From assembly GCA_029004215.1 (NCBI GenBank), contig JAQULH010000005.1:1-52394 (forward strand): DNA of 52,394 bases, written 5' to 3'. The stretch comes from Patescibacteria group bacterium (lineage in GTDB: Bacteria > Patescibacteriota > Patescibacteriia > 2-12-FULL-60-25). Below the pieces are notes generated by a model. It ran no database searches and had not been told where the DNA came from. It was given only the letters and a program-made list of their open reading frames with translations. Positions 7,092-14,354 of this stretch are shown here, piece after piece; positions within the stretch are counted from its first letter, which is position 1; each line of letters begins with the position of its first letter. Both the position numbers and the translations under genes were made by a program.

Positions 7092-8031
7092 TCAAAAACC
7101 TCTCACGTCCACACAGGTCTTGTTTGATTAAAATATTGTGCTTTGGAAAAAGTTGGTGAGCTAAGGCCGCCAACTTTTTTGTTTGTCGAGGGTCAACCTC
7201 AAGGAATACAGCAATTCTGTCATTTCGACCGAAGGAGCGAAGGCGACGAAGTGGAGAAATCTTAGTTAACGAAGATTCCTCGACTCGTCGAACTCCCTCG
7301 GAATGACAGAGGGAAGAGATCTGTTGCAGCAGTTTCACGACCAGCGACGATCCGTCACGGCCCGCAAACAGAGCCTTGGCTGGTTCATATTTAGCTACGT
7401 CAGGCATCATGGTTTTTTTATCTGATGATGGCAGGTAGGGGAGATTGGCAACAAAACATAACTCACCCCGCCTTCGGCACCCCTCTCTTAATTTAAGAGA
7501 GGGGAGGGGGTGAGTTAGGGTCTGAATCAGTTTCTTACCCAACAAATCGTCTTTCACAAACTCAACATCAGCTCCGAGACGTTCGGTATTTTGCTGTGCG
7601 ACTTTGAGTGCAGCGCTCGAAACATCTGAGGCAACGACTTTCGCATTCGGACATTCGAGGGCTAGCGTCGCTGCCAAGCAACCGGAGCCAGTGCCTACGT
7701 CGATAATCGTGACACGTGACATGTGACACGTTCGATGTTTAACGAGTTCAACCAGTATTTCCGTCTCAGGTCGTGGGATCAAAGTGTGACGGTTAACAAG
7801 AAAGTCACGTCCAAAAAAAGGTTGCTCGCCTGTCAGATAGGCAATTGGCTCGTGTTTTTTGCGCCGCTGCACCAAACTCAAAAAAGTTTTAGCAACCTTT
7901 GAGTCAACTTTGTCCTTGGCATACGCTATGATATAAGGCCAGTCTTTTTTTAAAACAAATGCCAAAAGCAATTCTGCTTCGCGCGGATCAATGGTTGTTT
8001 TGTGCAATAACTCGGAAATGATGATCGGCAT
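7081..8031 (-). CDS. prmC: Peptide chain release factor N5-glutamine methyltransferase PrmC, with repeat-encoded insertions
   Basis: PrmC (HemK) methylates the Gln of the GGQ motif in release factors RF1 and RF2 using S-adenosylmethionine. The 316-residue protein has the helical N-terminal domain, the linker motif RHTLIPRPETE, the SAM-binding IIDVGTGSGCLA and the catalytic motif FVANLPYLPSS. The usual (D/N)PPY is here NLPY. Three segments absent from normal PrmC are read in frame through palindromic repeats: at 7708-7736 (RTCHMSRVT, just before the SAM motif), 7460-7518 (PLPSLKLREGCRRRGE, before NLPY) and 7217-7309 (about 30 Arg/Ser-rich residues before the last strand). The ATG at 8031 was chosen because the longer form starts with GTG inside another repeat. 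Confidence 0.88.
   Translation of the reverse strand: MPIIISELLHKTTIDPREAELLLAFVLKKDWPYIIAYAKDKVDSKVAKTFLSLVQRRKKHEPIAYLTGEQPFFGRDFLVNRHTLIPRPETEILVELVKHRTCHMSRVTIIDVGTGSGCLAATLALECPNAKVVASDVSSAALKVAQQNTERLGADVEFVKDDLLGKKLIQTLTHPLPSLKLREGCRRRGELCFVANLPYLPSSDKKTMMPDVAKYEPAKALFAGRDGSSLVVKLLQQISSLCHSEGVRRVEESSLTKISPLRRLRSFGRNDRIAVFLEVDPRQTKKLAALAHQLFPKHNILIKQDLCGRERFLIIV
7217..7309 (+). repeat. Palindromic repeat, type D (TGTCATTTCGACCGAAG family), inside prmC
   Basis: The ends CTGTCATTTCGACCGAAGG and CCCTCGGAATGACAG pair, as do AGAAATCTT and GAAGATTCCT inside. The length, 93 bases, is a multiple of three, and on the minus strand it reads as an open stretch within PrmC (SEGVRRVEESSLTK onward). 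Elements with this consensus are scattered through many bacterial genomes, normally between genes. Confidence 0.8.
7460..7518 (+). repeat. Palindromic repeat, type E (AACTCACCCC family), inside prmC
   Basis: Outer arms AACTCACCCC and GGGGTGAGTT enclose a perfect inner palindrome, CCCTCTCTTAA and TTAAGAGAGGG. On the minus strand it is read in frame as part of PrmC just upstream of the catalytic NLPY motif. Confidence 0.8.
7708..7736 (+). repeat. Short palindrome ACACGTGACATGTGACACGT inside prmC
   Basis: The segment is built from repeats of GTGACAC/GTGACAT around a central ACATGT and is nearly self-complementary. It encodes RTCHMSRVT in PrmC, directly before the SAM-binding motif where normal PrmC proteins have a short loop. 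Its status as a mobile or dispersed element is inferred; only one copy is in the window. Confidence 0.5.
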
Positions 8032-8042
8032 GTTTATTCTGT

Positions 8043-8076
8043 AGATTGCCACGTCGTCTGACTCCTCGCAATGACA
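8043..8076 (+). repeat. Half copy of type B repeat
   Basis: GATTGCCACGTCG followed by CCTCGCAATGACA matches the right half of the element at 1760-1836, with a few changes. It lies between the prmC start codon and the divergent gene at 8111. Confidence 0.6.
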
Positions 8077-8095
8077 GACTGTGTGATGGCTATTA

Positions 8096-8104
8096 TGGTA
8101 TACT
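8096..8104 (+). promoter_or_regulatory. Extended -10 promoter, leaderless start
   Basis: TGGTATACT is an extended -10 motif (TGn-TATACT) ending six bases before the ATG at 8111. The transcript would therefore begin at or next to the start codon. Confidence 0.5.
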
Positions 8105-8110
8105 TATCAC

Positions 8111-9334
8111 ATGAACGTGGGTGGTCTTTGGGAGGGTGTAAAAGGCCAAGGGCAAGATACGGATTGGACTGTAATCCAAGCGCCGTCGGTTTTGGCGTCG
8201 AATGCAAATTTGCCGTTGGAATTAAAATATGTTTTGTCTTTGCGTCCTTCGCGCCAGGCCTTAGTCAACCAAATGCTGGAGCGTGGTTGCGGTTTAGGCA
8301 TATCCAAGCAGACGCGTGTGCCGGAAAGGACTAGCCAAGCAGTTGAAAGGATAGCCAACCTGACACACGAAGGCTTGACCTATTGTTGGTTAGAAAATTT
8401 GGTCAGGCTAAACCAAGAGCCCGTCTGGAATCAGGCAGAACAGGATGCAGCTTCAGCCCAAGGCATCAATCTTAAAGAGGAAATAGATTTGTTGAAAGAT
8501 TTGCGCGAGACGCATTGTCGTTTTGCGTTATTAAAATTTCCCGGCATCCAAACCACCCAACAAGATGAGGCTTGCATCAAAGAAATGAACCAAGACTTGT
8601 CAGCTGTTTCCGCTGCCAGGCTTTTGAATTTGTTGAGGGGCCAAGTCTCTGCCTGGAAGTTGCCATGGTTTTTACCTCTGCTGTTAGCCGCCTTGATTGT
8701 CGGACCCTTGGCTCAGTGGGCTGAGTCTCTTTTGTCTGGAAGTGGTTTGCTGATAGCCATCTTGATGCCAAGTGTTTATTTGATTGCCTTGGATTGGTAC
8801 AAAGCTTATGCCAAAGCCAAAGCCCCTTGGCTGATGCGACGTCTGGTTATCTGGGACTTGGTTGCTCTGGCCGGAGCTGTTTTATGCTTTATTGTTGGAT
8901 ATTTATTTGTCCAAGGCAGCCACTGGTATTTAGCCGGGATGGCGCTTGGTGTCAGCGCAATGCTTATCCCGATGTATTATGTTTTGCGCCATATCAAACG
9001 GTCTTGGGTTGGCTTACAGAGATTAATGGCCATCGGCAAGATCAGCCCTAGCCTGGAGCAAGCCATTTGGCCGCAATCATTACTGGAACAGGAAAGGGGA
9101 TCTGTGGCCCGGGTTACTGGTTTGTTAATCTCGATCATTATCATGGGTTGGTTATTTGGCACATACCCATCAATCGACGGTAAGATTTGGTTACTCGCGA
9201 TTTTGGCTGGCCTGCCGTTGGTTATAGCTGAGCTGAACGCCCATTTTGAACTATGGCTTGACAAATGGTTTTATACTCGCAAGCTCAAGAAACTGTGGCA
9301 ACAGGCCATTATTTTGACCTCAGATGCCTGGTAA
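8111..9334 (+). CDS. Hypothetical polytopic membrane protein
   Basis: A 407-residue product of unknown family. The first 190 residues are soluble, mostly helical and contain no recognised motif. From about 193 there are six hydrophobic segments (roughly 193-225, 229-245, 262-282, 285-303, 342-358 and 363-380), then a basic tail (YTRKLKKLW). Trp-rich stretches are frequent. It is transcribed divergently from prmC and its own promoter overlaps the start. A role cannot be assigned. Confidence 0.75.
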   Translation: MNVGGLWEGVKGQGQDTDWTVIQAPSVLASNANLPLELKYVLSLRPSRQALVNQMLERGCGLGISKQTRVPERTSQAVERIANLTHEGLTYCWLENLVRLNQEPVWNQAEQDAASAQGINLKEEIDLLKDLRETHCRFALLKFPGIQTTQQDEACIKEMNQDLSAVSAARLLNLLRGQVSAWKLPWFLPLLLAALIVGPLAQWAESLLSGSGLLIAILMPSVYLIALDWYKAYAKAKAPWLMRRLVIWDLVALAGAVLCFIVGYLFVQGSHWYLAGMALGVSAMLIPMYYVLRHIKRSWVGLQRLMAIGKISPSLEQAIWPQSLLEQERGSVARVTGLLISIIIMGWLFGTYPSIDGKIWLLAILAGLPLVIAELNAHFELWLDKWFYTRKLKKLWQQAIILTSDAW

Positions 9335-9414
9335 ATAGGCTAGAATTAGGAGTAGACAGGAGAAGTTTTTTCGGTTAACATAGCTAAACCTCAATAAGAT
9401 TTTTACCGACAAAT

Positions 9415-10023
9415 ATGGATTTTTTCCCAAAGCCAAAAACCAACGAACCCGACGTACCCGCCACTTCATCGCGGCTGGCTTTGAAGTTCTTTCTGGAACT
9501 GGTGCAGGTCGTGGCTATTTCGTTGGCCATCATCATCCCGGTCAGGTATTTTCTGGTCCAGCCGTTTTACGTTAAAGGCGCTTCCATGGAGCCTAATTTT
9601 TTTGACCATGAATATTTGGTGATTGATGAGCTTTCATATCGCTTCCACCAACCTCAGCGCGGCGACATTGTGGTTTTCCATTACCCGAACGATCCTAAAA
9701 ATTATTTCATCAAGCGGGTGATCGGTCTGCCCGGCGAAACGATTGAGATAGCTGAAGGGCAAGTCAAGATTTACAACGACAAATATCCCAACGGTATTGT
9801 TTTGGATGAACATGTTTACCTGGATGATGTTTATACTGCCCAGACCAGGCGCGAGACCCTAAAAGCCAATGAATATTTTGTCTTGGGCGACAACCGTCCA
9901 TCCAGCCTTGATTCGCGTTACTTTGGTCCGATTTCGGACAAAGTTATCGTGGGTCGCGTGTGGGTGCGCGGCTGGCCTTTAGACCGTTGGAAAATTTTTT
10001 CCTCACCAACCTATAACTTGTAA
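9415..10023 (+). CDS. lepB: Signal peptidase I
   Basis: Signal peptidase I removes signal peptides from exported proteins on the outer face of the membrane. The 202-residue protein has one N-terminal membrane segment (about 27-48), the nucleophile box GASMEP with Ser57, RGDIVVFHYP, and the general-base box YFIKRVIGLPGE with Lys100. The box with GDNRPSSLDSR matches the conserved C-terminal motif GDNRxxSxDSR. It would process the signal peptides of the large surface proteins encoded at 12-25 kb. It starts 80 bases after the preceding membrane-protein gene and is followed five bases later by hisS. Confidence 0.96.
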   Translation: MDFFPKPKTNEPDVPATSSRLALKFFLELVQVVAISLAIIIPVRYFLVQPFYVKGASMEPNFFDHEYLVIDELSYRFHQPQRGDIVVFHYPNDPKNYFIKRVIGLPGETIEIAEGQVKIYNDKYPNGIVLDEHVYLDDVYTAQTRRETLKANEYFVLGDNRPSSLDSRYFGPISDKVIVGRVWVRGWPLDRWKIFSSPTYNL

Positions 10024-10028
10024 AAATT

Positions 10029-11384
10029 ATGCCACTCACAAAAAAAACAGCGCCCGCACCCAAGAAGCCGGAAGGTCCAAGCAAGAAAGCCCCCCAGCCT
10101 TTTAGCTTGGTGCGCGGGGTGCGCGATATTCTGCCGGCTGACCAGCCTTATTGGCGCCAGGCTTTCGAAATGGCTCAGAGCCTTTGTGATGCTTATAGCG
10201 TAGATCGGATTGAGACACCGGTGCTTGAGGAGACTGGTTTATTTGTGCGTAGTGTTGGCAAGCAAACTGATATTGTCGAGAAAGAGATGTTCAGCTTCGA
10301 GACAACCGGTAATGAGCATGTGACTTTGCGTCCGGAAAACACGGCTAGCATTTGTCGGTCTTATATCCACCATGGCATGCTTAATTTGCCGCAACCCGTC
10401 AAACTTTGGTATTGGGGCCCGCAGTTCCGCCACGAGCGTCCGCAATCAGGCCGTTATCGCCAGTTCTGGCAATATGGGGTTGAGATGATTGGCGAGAGTG
10501 ATGCGGTGATTGATGCCCAGTTGGCCTTGATTGCCTGGCGTTTCCTGAAAGATTTGGGCATTGATACGGTGGTCCGCATCAACTCGATCGGCACGCCCGA
10601 GTCGCGCATCAATTATCGCAATGCTTTGGTGGCTTATTTCCGCCCCAAGCGCAACCGCCTTTCAGAAGAAGATAAAAAACGTCTGCTCAAAAATCCTTTG
10701 CGTTTGTTAGATTCGAAAGATCCGGCCATGGCAGAACTCAAAGCCGAAGCCCCGCAAATTGTTGATTGGCTGGACGAACCTTCCAAGAACCATTTTATGC
10801 GCGTGCTGGAATATCTTGATGAGGTCGGAGTGCCTTATCAGCTCGATCCGTTTTTGGTGCGTGGCTTGGATTACTATACACAAACTGTTTTTGAGTTGTA
10901 TGACACATCGGAAACCGACGAAACCGCCCAATCAGCCTTGGGTGGTGGCGGCCGGTATGATGGTTTGATGGAAATTTTAGGCGGGCGCCCGACCCCGGCG
11001 GCCGGCTTCGCATTGGGCATTGACCGCATAATCAGTAAGCTTAAGGCTTTAAAGCCAACTTTGCCGGAAAAGAAAGTGGAAGTTTTTGTGGCGCAACTGG
11101 GCGAAGCCGGCCGCAAGCGGGCCTTGGCTTTGTTCGAGGAATTGAGGCTGGCTAACATCAAAACAGCTGAGGCTTTTGCCAAAGGTTCAATCAAGGTGCA
11201 GATGGAGATCGCCAACCGTTTAGGTGCCAGGTGGGCAATCATTGTCGGCCAAAAAGAAGTTTTGGATGGCACGGCCATTATCCGCGATATGGATGCCGGA
11301 ACGCAGGAGATTGTGGATGGCCGCAAAGTGGTCCATGAACTGCAGAAGAAGATGACGCAGGTGCCAGTAGCGAGTAACGAGTAA
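10029..11384 (+). CDS. hisS: Histidine-tRNA ligase
   Basis: A class II aminoacyl-tRNA synthetase of 451 residues that charges tRNA-His. After a 25-residue Lys/Pro-rich extension come VRGVRDILPAD, motif 2 (FRHERPQSGRYRQFWQYG), the histidine-specific LVRGLDYYTQTVFE, motif 3 (AAGFALGIDRII) and the C-terminal anticodon-binding domain. The last residues VASNE and the stop codon are read from a palindromic repeat that begins at 11366, so the original C-terminus has probably been replaced or extended by a few residues. The start was taken at 10029, five bases after the signal peptidase gene. Confidence 0.96.
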   Translation: MPLTKKTAPAPKKPEGPSKKAPQPFSLVRGVRDILPADQPYWRQAFEMAQSLCDAYSVDRIETPVLEETGLFVRSVGKQTDIVEKEMFSFETTGNEHVTLRPENTASICRSYIHHGMLNLPQPVKLWYWGPQFRHERPQSGRYRQFWQYGVEMIGESDAVIDAQLALIAWRFLKDLGIDTVVRINSIGTPESRINYRNALVAYFRPKRNRLSEEDKKRLLKNPLRLLDSKDPAMAELKAEAPQIVDWLDEPSKNHFMRVLEYLDEVGVPYQLDPFLVRGLDYYTQTVFELYDTSETDETAQSALGGGGRYDGLMEILGGRPTPAAGFALGIDRIISKLKALKPTLPEKKVEVFVAQLGEAGRKRALALFEELRLANIKTAEAFAKGSIKVQMEIANRLGARWAIIVGQKEVLDGTAIIRDMDAGTQEIVDGRKVVHELQKKMTQVPVASNE

Positions 11385-11439
11385 AAAGTATCGAGTGGAT
11401 GGCTTTGACTAGTTACCAGTTACTAGTTACTTTTTACTG
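11366..11439 (+). repeat. Palindromic repeat, type A, copy 2 (overlaps end of hisS)
   Basis: AGTAACGAGTAAAAAGTA on the left pairs with TACTAGTTACTTTTTACT on the right. The left arm contains the last five sense codons and the stop of hisS. The same family is at 791-858. Confidence 0.78.
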
Positions 11440-11451
11440 TTTTTCGCTCCA

Positions 11452-11480
11452 TTGACGCATGGTTACGCATGTTGTATCTT
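11452..11480 (+). promoter_or_regulatory. Promoter of rpsU
   Basis: TTGACG (11452-11457), a 17-base spacer and TATCTT (11475-11480) precede rpsU by 55 bases. This is one of the few genes in the window with a normal leader and Shine-Dalgarno site. Confidence 0.65.
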
Positions 11481-11486
11481 ATTGTG

Positions 11487-11501
11487 GACATCTCGGATGT
11501 C
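11487..11501 (+). promoter_or_regulatory. Hairpin in the rpsU leader
   Basis: GACATC-TCG-GATGTC is a perfect six-base-pair stem with a three-base loop, lying at the expected 5' end of the rpsU transcript. It could protect the message or serve as a binding site; no function is shown. Confidence 0.45.
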
Positions 11502-11535
11502 ATAAATCTTATCTTTATAGAAAGGAGTGTTTTCC

Positions 11536-11781
11536 ATGGTTGAAGTCAAGAAGAAGAAGGGCGAGACATTTGATTCTTTGTTGCGCCGATTCCAACGCCG
11601 CATGCAACAGGGCGGTATTGCGTTAGAAGCTCGTAAACAACGTTTCCACGAACACGAGCCTAACCGCAACAAATCCCGTGAGAGTGCCTTGAGGCGTGAA
11701 ACCAAACGCCAGCAGTACGAGTACTTGCTCAAGACAGGCCAGCTTAAGGAAGAAGCCCCACGTCGTCCTCCACGAAGTTAA
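11536..11781 (+). CDS. rpsU: 30S ribosomal protein S21
   Basis: The 81-residue basic protein fits bS21 of the small subunit, which helps base pairing between the anti-Shine-Dalgarno end of 16S rRNA and mRNA. Family marks are GETFDSLLRRFQRR at residues 9-22 and KQRFHEHEPNRNKSRES. The ATG at 11536 is preceded at normal distance by AAAGGAG (11521-11527), which decides the start against an in-frame GTG nine bases upstream. It is notable that the S21 gene has a strong ribosome binding site while most genes here have none. Confidence 0.95.
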   Translation: MVEVKKKKGETFDSLLRRFQRRMQQGGIALEARKQRFHEHEPNRNKSRESALRRETKRQQYEYLLKTGQLKEEAPRRPPRS

Positions 11782-11790
11782 AATCGAAGA

Positions 11791-11877
11791 CGCCGGAGGG
11801 AAAGGTGCTGAACGCCGCGAGGACTGTTTGAGCGAAGCGAGTTCCGCAGCAAGAGAAGTACCTTTCCCTCAGGCGGC
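11791..11877 (+). repeat. Palindromic repeat, type F (CGCCGGAGGGAAAGGT family)
   Basis: CGCCGGAGGGAAAGGTGCT on the left pairs with AGTACCTTTCCCTCAGGCGG on the right; the centre contains GAGCGAAGCGAG. It starts ten bases after the rpsU stop codon and ends 11 bases before the YqeY gene, so it may terminate or protect the rpsU transcript. Confidence 0.72.
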
Positions 11878-11888
11878 AAACTACTTAC

Positions 11889-12341
11889 ATGAACATCTCT
11901 GAAAAAATAAATGCTGATCTGAAGGAAGCAATGAAGAGCAAGAACGAGTTGGGGCTCGCAGTGCTTCGGCTTATGCGGACAGCCATGAAAAATAAAGAGA
12001 TAGAGGTCATGCACCCGTTAAGCGAGGAAGAGACGCAGGCCGTAATCCGTTCCATGATCAAGCAAGGCAAGGATGCACTCACGGATTTTACGACTGCAGG
12101 CAGGCAAGATTTAATCGAAAGGCAAACAGGCGAGATTGCGATTTTGGAACGCTATCTTCCACCAGCCATGCCCGAAGCCGAACTTGAGGCGATTTGCCAA
12201 AAAGTCATTACTGAGATGGGAGCAGTCTCACCTTCGGATATCGGCAAGGTCATGGGTTCTGTCATGAAAGTCGTGGGCGGCCGCGCGGACGGTTCTGCTG
12301 TCCGTACGATCGTCCAGAGACTATTGTCCGGAAACCAATAG
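11889..12341 (+). CDS. YqeY-like protein (GatB/YqeY domain)
   Basis: A 150-residue helical protein that matches the YqeY family over its whole length: ADLKEAMKSKNELGLAVLR at the N-terminus, EEETQAVIRSMIKQGKDAL in the middle, and the conserved LERYLPPAMPEAEL and PSDIGKVMGSVMK. The family resembles the tail domain of the GatB subunit of Asp/Glu-tRNA amidotransferase; the cellular role of free-standing YqeY is uncertain. In many bacteria yqeY directly follows rpsU, as it does here, which supports the assignment of both genes. Confidence 0.93.
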   Translation: MNISEKINADLKEAMKSKNELGLAVLRLMRTAMKNKEIEVMHPLSEEETQAVIRSMIKQGKDALTDFTTAGRQDLIERQTGEIAILERYLPPAMPEAELEAICQKVITEMGAVSPSDIGKVMGSVMKVVGGRADGSAVRTIVQRLLSGNQ

Positions 12342-12389
12342 TAAAACTCAGGAGGGCGATCTTTTCATTCTTTAAGGGCTATCTCTTCC

Positions 12390-14354
12390 ATGCTGGAGAA
12401 ACGCCGTTTTCAAATAAAATTTCAGAACCTTTTTGGCAAGGTACTTTTGTCATTGGTTTTGGTTGCCTTGGTTGGCCTGGCATCATTGCCTTTCGTCAAC
12501 TCAGCCCATGCCCAGCTCAACCAGAGCCAGACTGTAGTTAACACAACCGCCCAATCAGCCGGCCTGGCCAATACCTCGACGGATTTGCCGACCATCATTG
12601 GCCGGATAATTTACGTTGTCTTGGGCACGGTCGGTGTCATCTTTTTGGCCCTGATGCTTTTTTCGGGTTACCAATACATGACAGCCGGCGGTGACCCGGA
12701 AAAGATCAAATCAGCCATCTCCAGGATCAGGAACGCTGTCATCGGTCTGCTGATAATCGCTTTTTCTTTCGTTATCGTTAACTTCATCTTGAGTTGGCTG
12801 ACAGGACAGACGAACCTTTTTGGAACAGGCGGCGGCACTGGACCGGGTGGCGGTTTTGGCCAGTGGGGCAATACTGGCGGCTTGGGCAATGCCCAAATTA
12901 TCGAATACCACTATCCGGAACCGGGCCAGATGAATGTGCCAAGGAATACGGCCATTGTAATTACTTTTGTGCCTAACATTGATCCAGCTTCTTTTATCAG
13001 CGGTTGGACCCAGGGCCAGCCCACATCAGGTAAGCTCAACGATGCCATGGTGCGTATCCATCCGGAAGGCAGCGCCAGCCAAAACCTTTCGCCTGATATG
13101 GCCTTGGCAGCTGTTTCGCCTGATGGCAAGACAGTCATGATTAAACCCAATGATCCTTTGGGCAATGCGCAAAAGCCGACTTGGTACGAGGTCGTGCTTG
13201 ATCCCGGCATATTGAATGCTTCAGGCACTAAGATTTTTGGAGGCAGTTTTTCCACGGGTTATAACTGGAGGTTCCAAGTATCCACGCAAATCGACAACAC
13301 GCCGCCCCAAGTCCTTTCCGTCATTCCCATGGCCGGTGGGCCATATGCCAGGAACATTGTCATCCAAATCAATTTTAACGAGCCCATGTTCCCGAATGGC
13401 GTGGCAGGCATATACAATAACGGCGGTTTCCAAAACGTCCAGATCTACCAAAGCGACGGCGGCAAGAACGAACAGCAGATTAACGGGGAGTTCCGCCTTT
13501 CAAACGGTTATCGGACAGTTGAGTTTATAACCAACGACGATTGCGGGGTGAATTCCTGTTTGGTCAAGATGCGTTGTTTGCCGGCCGATAAGACTATCCG
13601 AGGCATCATCAAAGCGGCCAGTTTGTTGAACAATGAGTCTGCATTGGCGGCCGGTTATAAGACTGGAATTTTTAACGGGGCGGTTGACATGGCTTTTAAT
13701 TCTTTGGATGGCGATGCCGATGGCAAGGCTACTGGCCCGAAAGACGATCCGGCCGGCGGCTATGACGATTTTCCGTCTTCCAAACCCAAAACGCCGCCTT
13801 TTGCTTTCCTGACCAACGCGCAAATCAATCGCGACCCGCCGTTCATTAAGACGATTGATCCCGGAGTTAAGGCGGATAAAATTCCCCTCGATAAGAATAT
13901 CGACATAGCCTGGCTCTCAGACCCTAACGACATGAACGGCGTGCTTATGGCGCAAACTGTCACGTCCAGGGGTTTTAGGATCTATACTGAAGGCCCGCAA
14001 GAAACGGATCCCAACACCTGGTGGTTCTTTACTAAAATGATAAACGTCGATGACAACGGACAGGAGGCCAGCTCGACCAGTAAGCATGTCCAATCTTTGG
14101 CAACCATCTACCACCGGCCTTTCATCAATTCAGACATTCCCAAGCAAGGCCAGGACTTGAATAATTATTATGACCCTTATGTCCGGCACTATGTGATGAA
14201 TATTTACCAAAACTGTTTTAATCCGGCAGCTAAGGTCAAGAACGGCATAAAGACAACTTCAGCTCCCAAACCGAATTTTTGCAATGACACCGCGGCCCTG
14301 GGAACTGATTTGGGCGGAGGTAACTTTTATTGCGACTTTATCAAGAAGCCATGA
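12390..14354 (+). CDS. Exported T4SS pilin-domain fusion with Ig-like ectodomain, 654 aa
   Basis: A signal peptide ends near residue 41 (NSAHA). Two hydrophobic helices at about 68-94 and 111-135, around GYQYMTAGGDPEKIKSAIS, match the TrbC/VirB2-like T4SS pilin fold common in CPR surface proteins. A Gly-rich linker (about 144-171) leads to an ectodomain of SbsA-type Ig-like modules; PEPGQMNVPRNTAIVITF and INFNEPMFPNG resemble their edge strands. It contains a few Cys residues. The protein probably sits in the membrane through the pilin part and displays the rest outside. Its stop overlaps the start of the giant gene in ATGA. Whether the pilin part polymerises is unknown. Confidence 0.85.
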   Translation: MLEKRRFQIKFQNLFGKVLLSLVLVALVGLASLPFVNSAHAQLNQSQTVVNTTAQSAGLANTSTDLPTIIGRIIYVVLGTVGVIFLALMLFSGYQYMTAGGDPEKIKSAISRIRNAVIGLLIIAFSFVIVNFILSWLTGQTNLFGTGGGTGPGGGFGQWGNTGGLGNAQIIEYHYPEPGQMNVPRNTAIVITFVPNIDPASFISGWTQGQPTSGKLNDAMVRIHPEGSASQNLSPDMALAAVSPDGKTVMIKPNDPLGNAQKPTWYEVVLDPGILNASGTKIFGGSFSTGYNWRFQVSTQIDNTPPQVLSVIPMAGGPYARNIVIQINFNEPMFPNGVAGIYNNGGFQNVQIYQSDGGKNEQQINGEFRLSNGYRTVEFITNDDCGVNSCLVKMRCLPADKTIRGIIKAASLLNNESALAAGYKTGIFNGAVDMAFNSLDGDADGKATGPKDDPAGGYDDFPSSKPKTPPFAFLTNAQINRDPPFIKTIDPGVKADKIPLDKNIDIAWLSDPNDMNGVLMAQTVTSRGFRIYTEGPQETDPNTWWFFTKMINVDDNGQEASSTSKHVQSLATIYHRPFINSDIPKQGQDLNNYYDPYVRHYVMNIYQNCFNPAAKVKNGIKTTSAPKPNFCNDTAALGTDLGGGNFYCDFIKKP

